Below, in pieces: positions 1 to 6,213 of a stretch of 6,950 bases of DNA (its first letter is position 1; each line of letters begins with the position of its first letter). Below the pieces are notes generated by a model. It did no database searches, had not been told where the DNA came from, and worked only from the letters and a program-made list of their open reading frames with translations. The translations under genes were made by a program, and so were the position numbers. The DNA is from Promethearchaeota archaeon (GTDB lineage: Archaea; Asgardarchaeota; Lokiarchaeia; Sigyniarchaeales; SOKP01), in NCBI GenBank assembly GCA_019057355.1, contig DXJM01000482.1:1-6950 (forward strand). The letters are read 5' to 3'.

Positions 1-334
1 AAGTATCATATACACGCTCTATATAAAAAGAATTGAGGAATAAACTTTCCCAATAAATTAATTTAAATTTTTTATTTCACACTTGAAAAGCATTGCATGT
101 TTTTTCGTCGATCCGAATAGAAATGGAATACAATGCGAAAGTGCAGCAAAGGATCCTCAGAAAGTTTTTGAATTATAAATTTTTAATTTTATAGGAATAA
201 TTATAGTTTTATAAATAATTTGAAGGTTATCTAAGAACTAATAATATTCTTAAATAATAATTACCATATTATTTTAAATCTTTAAGTCTAATTAGATAGT
301 ATTAGAATTTTAACTACAAATAATGTGATCAAAA
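1..334. other. AT-rich intergenic region, no intact gene
   Basis: No convincing gene is seen on either strand. The only coding-like trace is a plus-strand frame open from 87 to the TAG at 192-194. From the ATG at 123 it would give 23 residues, beginning MEYNAKVQQRILRKFLNYKF. It lies in a patch (about 100-165) that is less AT-rich than its flanks, so it could be the tail of a decayed gene, but it is too short to assign. Positions 165-334 are almost pure A/T and probably hold the promoter and leader of the gene starting at 335. Confidence 0.4.
272..279 (+). promoter_or_regulatory. Possible TATA box for the coiled-coil gene
   Basis: The string TTTTAAAT lies about 56 bases before the TTG start. 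An archaeal start site about 25 bases downstream would leave a leader of about 30 bases that includes the GTGATC ribosome-binding site. A second TATA-like string, TTTATAAAT, lies at 208-216. In DNA this AT-rich such strings are common by chance, so the choice between them is weak. Confidence 0.2.
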
Positions 335-337
335 TTG
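323..337 (+). promoter_or_regulatory. Ribosome-binding site GTGATC with ATG-TGA start-stop before TTG start
   Basis: GTGATC at 325-330 matches the segment GGAGGTGATCC that pairs with the 3' end of archaeal 16S rRNA, and lies four bases before the TTG at 335. It decides the start. The frame is closed upstream by TGA at 326-328, so TTG 335 is the first usable codon that keeps the whole winged helix. An ATG at 323-325 is in the same frame but is followed directly by that TGA, forming a minimal start-stop element that overlaps the ribosome-binding site. Confidence 0.5.
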
Positions 338-2827
338 AGTCTCAAAGAATTTACCAAGGAAATATTTACGCGCTATGGTTTTACAGAGGATGATATTAAC
401 ATTTACGTGGGCTATTTAGGAGTGCCTAGAGCAACCGTGAGCGAAGTCTTCATGGGATTAGAAGAAAAATTTGAATATGAATATGCTAAAGTAGAGGAAA
501 TAACCGAGAAGTTGGTTGAAAAAGGTTTCCTGAAAAAAATTGAAGGAATGGTTCCACGATACATCCCGCTAGAACCTTATTTTGGATTATTTACCGAAGA
601 ATCCGCCGTATTCAGGGAAGAAATTAGTAAAATAAAAGATGCTATTTTGGCAGATCAATCAAGTAGATTTGAAAAACTTGAATCTATTCAAAATAAAAGC
701 TTGAATGAAGTTGATACTGCCGTAAAAAATCAAATCAAGGACTTTTTTCAAGATTCAGATACAAAAAATGAAAATAAAAGGGCTCGGATAGAGAGCGCTA
801 CAACCAGATTTACAGGAACTTCAAAAACCCTTGAATCTGAACTTCATGCTAATACCGAAAAAGATTTTAAAGAATTAAAATCGGATATAGAACAATTAGA
901 TAAAGAATTAACGGGAATCAAAGATGCTCAAAACAGTCAATCAAAGGCTTTAGAAGCGAAGACTCATGAAATTCACGATCAGTTGAACAATAATCTCAAG
1001 AAAATTTCAAAATCATTTGTTTCCGACAATGAAACTGCAATAAATAGCAGAAAAACAAATTTAGAAACCTTAATTGGAGATTTATTATCTGATTTCGGAA
1101 AGCGTGTCAAATTATTGGATGCCGAGTTGAAAAAGGAACTCGATGAGCATGTAGAGAGGCATAAAAATGTGGCAAATGACCTCAAACCACGAATGGAACA
1201 AATACTCGAAAAATACTTGGAGAGAATGAATAAAGTTGTTGAAGATCTAAAAAATAAAATCTCAAGACTTTTAGCAGAACATGCAACTCACGTCAAAGGC
1301 ACCACAAACACTCTCCAAACAGATTTAAAATCGCTTGTCGAAGAAAGGCATAGAACTTTAGCCGAACAATGCAAAACATTTAGAGAAAATTCAAAAACAC
1401 TAGTAAATAACTTGATAGAGCAGGCAAATCGATTTTCAGATTTTTCAGAGGACATGGCTAAAAAAGGATTTTTCTGGGCAGGAAAAAAGAAAAAATACAA
1501 AGCAAGACATGAAATTACCATAAGAGATGTCATTCAAATAACTGAATCATTACGACCCAATTTTACCACGATAACAGATGACTACGTGCTAAACACTAAA
1601 GAAACGACAGAATCAATTAAAACGGATATAACGGGAATCATGACTAAAGAAAATAATAATCTCGCTACGGAAACCACTGATCTTGATAAAAAAGCACAAG
1701 AAACGCTTGATGCCCAATTAGCAAGCTTGGCAGCGGACATGTCATCTGAAATTGATAATACCCTTCAAAGTGGAGTGAAAGATTGCTCTGATACAAACTT
1801 GAAATTAAAAGACTCTTTGGAAAATTCACTCAAATCTCACCATTCTCAGTATGAAACGGCAATTAATACCCACAAGAATGATTCTCTCAATTATTATACG
1901 GATTTTGACAGTACCATTAAAAATAAAAATAAAAATTGGGTAACTGAAGTTGACCAGAAATTCACGGAATCAAAAAACAATATTTCAACGGAAATAGTAA
2001 ATCAAATAAATAAACTCAATGAATACAAGAAGAATCATGAAAAGCTCATCAATGAACGACAAGCAAAAATACGAAGCGATCTAGACAATTCAAAAAAGCT
2101 AACATCCGAAAAAATCAATGCAGAAATCAACCTTTGGGATGATGAATCCTCTCAAATGAATGAAAACCTCAGCAGGATGCTCGAAGACCATAAATCAAAA
2201 TATCAAGCGAATGCCCTAACTCTACAAAAAAACCTTGATACTACTACTAAAGATACCATACAAAACGTAAAGGATGCCATCGCGGATTTCACCCTACAAT
2301 TCATGAATTCAATTGATGATGCTAATGAACTAGCAGAAACAAATGAAAATAAATTATCTGATATCCACCAAGCATCAAATCAAATTCCAGATATCGCTCA
2401 CATTACTACTTGGCCCGTTGTAGGACGAGATGCATTGATCGGAGTAATAAAGGACGCTGTTTACCGAGTAAAATCCTCAATTATCGTAGTAACTCCCGTC
2501 GTGGAACCAGAAATACTCCAAACCATCTCAGAATACGCATATCAAAAGAAAGCGGTCAGGTTCATGTTAACCTCGCATTTTGATTTAAACGTTTACGGAG
2601 ATATTATCAACAAAATGAAGGTTTTAGGAAACATACAATTCCGGCAATTAACCACTTCCGGTGAGTTTTATGCAGTTACCAGGGATGCAGAAGAAGTAAT
2701 TCTTGCACCCTATACGGAAAAAGAAGCAGATCTGGTCGCAATCGTGAGCAACCAAGAAGGATACAGCAAGCTGTATAGCCAGTTTATAGGTCCGATTTTT
2801 CTCGCCAATAGCAGGCCTTTAAAATAG
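335..2827 (+). CDS. TrmB-like winged-helix protein with ~600-residue coiled coil and C-terminal effector-like domain
   Basis: The product has 830 residues. Residues 1-85 read as a TrmB/MarR-type winged helix: a YLGVPRATVSEV segment (27-38) that fits the start and recognition-helix region, then a wing-like stretch ending in PRYIPLEP. Residues about 90-685 are strongly helical and rich in K, E, D, N, S and T, with almost no proline or cysteine, as in a long coiled coil. There is no membrane segment or signal peptide, so it should be a cytosolic rod-like protein. A basic and aromatic break (G378, FFW 379-381, KKKK 384-387) interrupts the rod near its middle. Residues about 690-830 form a compact alpha/beta domain (WPVVGRD, then an IIVVTP strand) resembling the effector half of TrmB regulators and PLD-like folds, but without an HKD motif, so it is probably not a nuclease. 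Ordinary TrmB proteins have about 250-350 residues, and here the rod sits between the two halves. The gene stands alone. Its role is unknown: DNA bridging, nucleoid organisation or ligand-responsive regulation are inferences only. Confidence 0.85.
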   Translation: MSLKEFTKEIFTRYGFTEDDINIYVGYLGVPRATVSEVFMGLEEKFEYEYAKVEEITEKLVEKGFLKKIEGMVPRYIPLEPYFGLFTEESAVFREEISKIKDAILADQSSRFEKLESIQNKSLNEVDTAVKNQIKDFFQDSDTKNENKRARIESATTRFTGTSKTLESELHANTEKDFKELKSDIEQLDKELTGIKDAQNSQSKALEAKTHEIHDQLNNNLKKISKSFVSDNETAINSRKTNLETLIGDLLSDFGKRVKLLDAELKKELDEHVERHKNVANDLKPRMEQILEKYLERMNKVVEDLKNKISRLLAEHATHVKGTTNTLQTDLKSLVEERHRTLAEQCKTFRENSKTLVNNLIEQANRFSDFSEDMAKKGFFWAGKKKKYKARHEITIRDVIQITESLRPNFTTITDDYVLNTKETTESIKTDITGIMTKENNNLATETTDLDKKAQETLDAQLASLAADMSSEIDNTLQSGVKDCSDTNLKLKDSLENSLKSHHSQYETAINTHKNDSLNYYTDFDSTIKNKNKNWVTEVDQKFTESKNNISTEIVNQINKLNEYKKNHEKLINERQAKIRSDLDNSKKLTSEKINAEINLWDDESSQMNENLSRMLEDHKSKYQANALTLQKNLDTTTKDTIQNVKDAIADFTLQFMNSIDDANELAETNENKLSDIHQASNQIPDIAHITTWPVVGRDALIGVIKDAVYRVKSSIIVVTPVVEPEILQTISEYAYQKKAVRFMLTSHFDLNVYGDIINKMKVLGNIQFRQLTTSGEFYAVTRDAEEVILAPYTEKEADLVAIVSNQEGYSKLYSQFIGPIFLANSRPLK

Positions 2828-2867
2828 GTCCTTGAGCCTCCAATATTTAAATCCTGAATTATTTCCC

Positions 2868-2878
2868 TTTTTTTTCTT
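2868..2878 (+). terminator. U-tract terminator of the coiled-coil gene
   Basis: Eight consecutive T (2868-2875), then C and TT, lie about 40 bases after the TAG stop. Archaeal RNA polymerase commonly terminates on such U-rich tracts without a stable hairpin, and none is evident here. The position just behind a convergent gene pair fits a terminator. Confidence 0.5.
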
Positions 2879-3018
2879 AAGTGATAAATAATACTCGCCC
2901 GACAAAAAGAAGTTAGAGACCATTTGAAAAATTACCCTTTATCTTTGTGGCATCATTATTATCATTAATGCCCGCAAAACCAAACGACATTCATGCTGCC
3001 ATACGATATACTTATTAG

Positions 3019-3273
3019 GACTCTAATGAAGGATTCACCTGCCCCCCCTGTAAATCGCTACTTCGGCATAAATATAATAGTGGAGGGCAAAGAATAGAAA
3101 CTATAAAATAACCTCTTTGGATCGTGTCCTACTGATATAGCTGCATGAATCGGGAATGTGAAATGCACGACGTTTTTAAGGCGGTAATGAATCCATCCCA
3201 TACTTTTTCTGAGATGGCAGCAACACCATTAGTTCGGATCCAGTCTTTAAAATTTTCCACTGGTGCACAGGGC
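3019..3273 (+). pseudogene. Possible decayed zinc-ribbon (transposase-like N-terminal) fragment
   Basis: One plus-strand frame reads through stops at 3016-3018 (TAG), 3109-3111 (TAA) and 3133-3135 (TGA). Between them it gives FTCPPCKSLL, then a GGQRIETIK segment, then YSCMNRECEMHDVFKAVMNP. Paired cysteines (CPPC at 3040-3051 and Cx4C at 3142-3159) followed by an FKA-NP stretch recall the N-terminal zinc ribbon of some archaeal transposases. Three in-frame stops and a C7 run (3042-3048) mean it cannot be functional as it stands. It overlaps the minus-strand decayed gene, and only one of the two readings can be the true ancestor in the shared part. No downstream catalytic domain follows. This is a tentative call. 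Confidence 0.25.
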
Positions 3274-3637
3274 TGATCACATGTTTCTTGAAGGAAGATC
3301 AGCGACACCATGCCACCTAATAAAGATCACAAACCCTGTCAAGGTCCTTACGATCCTTAGCAAAATTTTGAATTATCTTCCTGATTTCGAGAATCTGTGC
3401 TTTAGAGAACAATCCCAAATTTATGCTCGCAACCTTAGAGTCTGGAAATCTAGCATCTTGCCATTTGCCGATGCGTTGAAGGTTCAGAATGACATTTTAA
3501 AAAACTCTAAAGTTCAAAATTTTAAATTTTTCATTCGAATCTAAAAGGTAATGTATTCTATAGTAATGGCTAACATCTTCTGGGGTTATTTCACCATCAA
3601 CGTCCGAATTCTTCAATTTGGACCGTATTAAATAACC
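3129..3637 (-). pseudogene. Decayed gene of unknown function behind the methyltransferase
   Basis: On the minus strand one frame runs from 3637 to a TAG at 3317-3319 with a single internal TAA (3497-3499). It reads like real protein: DVDGEITPEDVSHYYRIHYL before the stop, then IGKWQDARFPDSK and KAQILEIRKIIQNFAKDRKD after it. Purines dominate first codon positions, as in true coding sequence. Close to its end the reading can be carried on in another frame, through a MVSLIFLQETCDQP segment, ENFKDWIRTNGVAAISEKVW and a final part ending at the TAG at 3129-3131, which implies one frameshift as well as the nonsense codon. The open frame begins about ten bases inside the end of the methyltransferase gene, so it was probably a downstream operon partner or an inserted fragment. 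I do not recognise the family. The 93-codon plus-strand frame over 3263-3544 is most likely its antisense shadow. Confidence 0.4.
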
Positions 3638-4386
3638 TTATTTTTTCTCATGATAAAGAACTCATATCCATAATATTGTGAATAGTTCCTAAACATTTCA
3701 ATTTCTATACGAAACATCTCGAGTAGTTCAAGGATTTTTTCATCATTTTGGTATTTCTTGCGTGTGTCATTAATGTTTTTTTCCAAAGGAAGGTAATAAT
3801 TATCCCACCAACTTGATTCGGGAATAGTAAAATGAGAGATTACGTCTAATCCTTTAGATTTAATTGTTGTCTCATTTTCTTCCACATTTTTCATTGCGGG
3901 ATATTCACTCGTGAAATAATTGTGTACTTCTCTTGGAACGTTTTCTTTAAACCAACATAGTTCCGAAAAAACGAGATATCCCGTATCCTTGAGACAAAAC
4001 TGCCAATCTTCAAGAGCCTTGTCAAATCCATAAATATAAGCTGCACCTTCTGACCAGATGGCATCAAAACTTTTGGCATTAAAACTCATGTCAAACATTG
4101 ACAGGTTCATTACCGTGATTCGGTCAATCAAATTCAAGACCTTAGCGTTCTTCTCAAGTTCGTCAAGATATGGCTGATGATTGTCGAGTGCTACGATTTT
4201 TGCCCTTGCCAACTTAGCTAGTTCCAATGTCTGCACGCCATTACCGCATCCCACATCTAAAATGTGAGGTTCTAAAGGAAGGTCTTTCAAATAGGAAAAT
4301 GCTTTTATTGTAGAATCGTTATCACCAGGTCCTTGTCTTGGTAAACCTGCATTAAATACTTCGTAAATTAAATCCATTATTCTCAT
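3628..4386 (-). CDS. Class I SAM-dependent methyltransferase (RQGPGD subfamily)
   Basis: The product has 252 residues and should be a soluble Rossmann-fold methyltransferase using S-adenosylmethionine. Motif I is ILDVGCGNG (42-50). The acidic residue that binds the ribose is D68 in VALDNH. A motif II-like stretch runs MFDMSF (97-102), and FDAIWSEGAAY (107-117) follows. The N-terminal LPRQGPGDNDST (15-26) and the C-terminal YGYEFFIMRK (239-248) are hallmarks of a subfamily of small-molecule-type methyltransferases known in bacteria and archaea. The length and both ends match that subfamily, so the gene appears complete. The substrate cannot be read from the sequence. The start is the ATG at 4384-4386, and a second ATG three codons in is possible. 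No ribosome-binding site is clear, and a TATA-like string about 30 bases upstream suggests a leaderless or near-leaderless message. A decayed gene follows it. Similar proteins occur in bacteria, so transfer is possible. Confidence 0.88.
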   Translation of the reverse strand: MRIMDLIYEVFNAGLPRQGPGDNDSTIKAFSYLKDLPLEPHILDVGCGNGVQTLELAKLARAKIVALDNHQPYLDELEKNAKVLNLIDRITVMNLSMFDMSFNAKSFDAIWSEGAAYIYGFDKALEDWQFCLKDTGYLVFSELCWFKENVPREVHNYFTSEYPAMKNVEENETTIKSKGLDVISHFTIPESSWWDNYYLPLEKNINDTRKKYQNDEKILELLEMFRIEIEMFRNYSQYYGYEFFIMRKNKVI

Positions 4387-4411
4387 TTTTTTATGTTTTA
4401 GTATCTTTAAT

Positions 4412-4420
4412 CAATATAAC
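4412..4420 (-). promoter_or_regulatory. Probable TATA element of the methyltransferase gene
   Basis: On the minus strand the string GTTATATTG lies about 26-34 bases before the ATG at 4386. With the usual archaeal spacing, transcription would start within a few bases of the ATG, giving a leaderless or very short-leader message. That agrees with the absence of a ribosome-binding site. The palindrome at 4429-4445 lies directly upstream. Confidence 0.3.
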
Positions 4421-4428
4421 AATACCTG

Positions 4429-4445
4429 CGAGCGAACTTCGCTCG
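4429..4445. promoter_or_regulatory. Perfect 8+1+8 palindrome, candidate operator
   Basis: CGAGCGAA, C, TTCGCTCG forms a perfect inverted repeat of 8 bases per arm around a single C. It is GC-rich in very AT-rich surroundings and lies 8 bases upstream of the likely TATA box of the methyltransferase, at the place where an archaeal activator or BRE-blocking repressor could bind. As RNA it would form a 7-bp stem with a 3-base loop, but at this position it should lie outside the message. The operator role is inferred from position and symmetry. Confidence 0.45.
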
Positions 4446-4530
4446 ATTCATTCTTGATCACCAAGTATAATCATTACATGTTTTTTTATATTTATTTGGT
4501 TTCCATTCACTCTTCCATTAAGTTTTCAAT

Positions 4531-4603
4531 AAAAAAATTGTTATATTTTCAAGGGAAAAAATTGAGAAAAAAATAAGAAATTAGGATGCCAATCTAGCGT
4601 CCT
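4531..4603 (-). terminator. Tandem U-tract terminator of fae-hps
   Basis: Downstream of the fae-hps stop on the minus strand come three U-tracts: 7 bases (4567-4573), 6 bases (4556-4561) and 7 bases (4531-4537). An imperfect stem-loop precedes them, with arms 4583-4589 and 4597-4603 (AGGATGC and GCGTCCT). On the minus strand the stem contains one C-A mismatch, so it is weak. Repeated U-tracts are a common archaeal way to end a transcript. They would separate fae-hps from the methyltransferase gene. Confidence 0.5.
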
Positions 4604-4630
4604 TTAGCTTGCATGTTAAATATCAAGAAC

Positions 4631-5953
4631 TTATTTGTAGTTAGCAGTTGATTCTTTCTTTTTTATTCCACCAGATGGGATTGGTTGTAAATCTCTTATG
4701 GACCCTGTATCGTCATCGTCGGAATGGACCCTTTTAAGATCAATGTCAGATTCACCTGGTAAGGTATTTAATATTTGTCGAGTGGAATTCTTAATATCAT
4801 TTGATGACGTGATATATCTCCCCACAATTAAAATATCGGCACCCATTTCTATAGCAAATCTGGCAGAAGGAGGCTCAATTCCTCCTGCTACTGCTACTAA
4901 AACTCTATCTTTTCCCGAAGCTAGCTTGTGATTTCTATATAATTCTTTAATTTTAGGGACATATCTCCATCTTTCTCTTTGAGCTTGATCTGTACCTTCA
5001 GCTGCGGATTCCACATCAATCGCTCTGTGTAATATTACCACATCTGGTATCTGTTTTAATGTATTTAATTTAGCGATAGGATCCTCTAATTCCATGGTAT
5101 CAATAAACGCATAAATTCCCAATCTTTGAGCTTCTACGATAAATTTATCAATCGAGGATGCTGATGCCAATCCACTCACAACCACGGCATCTGCAGTAGC
5201 GTCAAAAGCAAAATCTACCTCCAATTTCCCAACATCTAAGGTTTTTAAATCCGCAACTATGAAAACATCAGGAGCCATTTCACGAATATTTCTTACAGCA
5301 TCCATGCCATATTTTTTCAAAAATGGAGTTCCTGCCTCTAAGATGATTCTATCACTTTTTGGGAGTTGCTTTACCACTTTATTTTGGTGATCAATTGAAG
5401 GGTGATCGAGTGCTATTTGAACATACGGAGGTCTCCATAATCTTGGAATCCGCATGTTTGCCACGGGGTGTTTTGCACGATCCTTATCATAGAAAATCTT
5501 TTCAATTGGAGGATATTGGCTTAATGCCCTCTTAATCGCTAATTTTGTAGCACCATAATTATATTGAAATATTTTTCGATAGTCAGCAGCTTCAGGATGT
5601 ATGAATACACTTGCTATGATTAACCAATCATCCAGTTTATTCAATGGAATTATCCCCTCCTCAACAGCATCAGCAACGCCTTTTGCAACAGCAGCTTGGG
5701 CGGGTCCGAAGATCTTGTTAGCATCTTCCATTTTTGAAACCGTGACTTTGGGAATTATGAGAGTATAAGGCTTGGGGACAAGATTGGGTCGTATGCAAGC
5801 AAGCAACCCCCCATGTCCAATACTTGGATTGCTAACGGCGTTTGCAAAGGAAGTACACATGTATTCTTTTGATCCAATTAATAAGTCAATGTGAGCTAGC
5901 TCTGGAGCTACACCTACCAATGCTTCTCCAATAAAAAATGGTATGGATCCCAT
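4631..5953 (-). CDS. fae-hps: Bifunctional formaldehyde-activating enzyme / 3-hexulose-6-phosphate synthase
   Basis: The product has 440 residues and two enzymes in one chain. Fae (about 6-165) condenses formaldehyde with tetrahydromethanopterin to methylene-tetrahydromethanopterin. It shows IGEALVG (8-14), the catalytic-type His21 in LAHIDL, IFGPAQ (81-86), FIHPEAAD (117-124) and YNYGATKLAI (131-140). Hps (about 175-400) is an OMP decarboxylase-superfamily barrel that interconverts ribulose 5-phosphate plus formaldehyde with hexulose 6-phosphate. It shows QIALD (179-183), EAGTP (206-210), the DxKxxD signature as DLKTLD (235-240), LHRAID (308-313), AGGI (356-359) and the phosphate-binding GADILIVGR (371-379). 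All expected key residues are present. In archaea lacking the oxidative pentose phosphate pathway the fused enzyme is thought to work towards pentose synthesis while Fae captures the released formaldehyde. The partner isomerase Phi is not in the window. The last 30 residues (from about 409) form a charged tail with DDDD and KKK runs. The start at ATG 5953 places the Fae domain normally. The gene is monocistronic as far as visible, with terminators downstream. Confidence 0.96.
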   Translation of the reverse strand: MGSIPFFIGEALVGVAPELAHIDLLIGSKEYMCTSFANAVSNPSIGHGGLLACIRPNLVPKPYTLIIPKVTVSKMEDANKIFGPAQAAVAKGVADAVEEGIIPLNKLDDWLIIASVFIHPEAADYRKIFQYNYGATKLAIKRALSQYPPIEKIFYDKDRAKHPVANMRIPRLWRPPYVQIALDHPSIDHQNKVVKQLPKSDRIILEAGTPFLKKYGMDAVRNIREMAPDVFIVADLKTLDVGKLEVDFAFDATADAVVVSGLASASSIDKFIVEAQRLGIYAFIDTMELEDPIAKLNTLKQIPDVVILHRAIDVESAAEGTDQAQRERWRYVPKIKELYRNHKLASGKDRVLVAVAGGIEPPSARFAIEMGADILIVGRYITSSNDIKNSTRQILNTLPGESDIDLKRVHSDDDDTGSIRDLQPIPSGGIKKKESTANYK

Positions 5954-6213
5954 AGTTTTACATCTTTTTTTTGATTTTTTAATTAATTATAGTTTAAATG
6001 ATCATTACCATGTAAAGAAAAATCATGATAATTAATAAGTTTTTTACTGTAAGAGAGAGAAATAAAAAAAAAGGGGAAAAAATATTTGGTATGATATTTT
6101 CAATTTTAAAATCTGTATTTTTCTATGAGAACCTAAGAAATTTAAGATGAATGATGAAATAATGAAATTTAAAGGTGTTGCTAAAATTGTTGATAAAGAT
6201 GAGATTTTATTAA
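5954..6213. other. AT-rich intergenic region between fae-hps and the transposase remnant
   Basis: Nothing intact is seen here beyond the likely fae-hps promoter near 5990. There is an A9 run followed by GGGG at about 6063-6075. Two tiny plus-strand frames, 6091-6150 (19 codons) and 6147-6230 (27 codons), overlap by ATGA at 6147-6150. The second could be a frameshifted piece of the transposase remnant that follows. Neither has other support. Confidence 0.4.
5985..5999 (-). promoter_or_regulatory. Possible promoter of fae-hps
   Basis: On the minus strand ATTTAAACTATAATT holds two TATA-like strings about 32-46 bases before the ATG at 5953. Normal archaeal spacing from the ACTATAATT part gives a start site near 5963 and a leader of about ten bases. 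The leader has only a weak ribosome-binding match (GATG about eight bases before the ATG). The surroundings are nearly all A/T, so confidence is low. Confidence 0.25.

Noticed and set aside
979..1533. Minus-strand frames inside the coiled-coil gene (979-1185 and 1288-1533)
   Set aside because: They lie opposite a clear long gene, are rich in Ser, Phe, Leu and Cys as antisense of a Lys/Glu-rich coiled coil must be, and show no domain.
2390..2827. Phospholipase D nuclease activity for the C-terminal domain of the coiled-coil protein
   Set aside because: The fold pattern is reminiscent of PLD-like and TrmB effector domains, but no HxK(x4)D catalytic motif is present.
3263..3544. Plus-strand frame of 93 codons
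   Set aside because: No domain or ribosome-binding site, unusual composition, and the opposite strand reads as better protein. Treated as antisense shadow of the decayed minus-strand gene.
3528..3545. TTCGAATC string resembling a tRNA T-loop
   Set aside because: The flanking bases do not form a T-stem, and no acceptor, D or anticodon arms are found. The string falls in the decayed minus-strand coding frame.
3891..4079. Second minus-strand frame within the methyltransferase gene
   Set aside because: It is fully inside the methyltransferase in another frame and has no supporting features.
4698..4931. Plus-strand frame opposite the end of fae-hps
   Set aside because: Antisense shadow of a strongly conserved enzyme, with no start signals.
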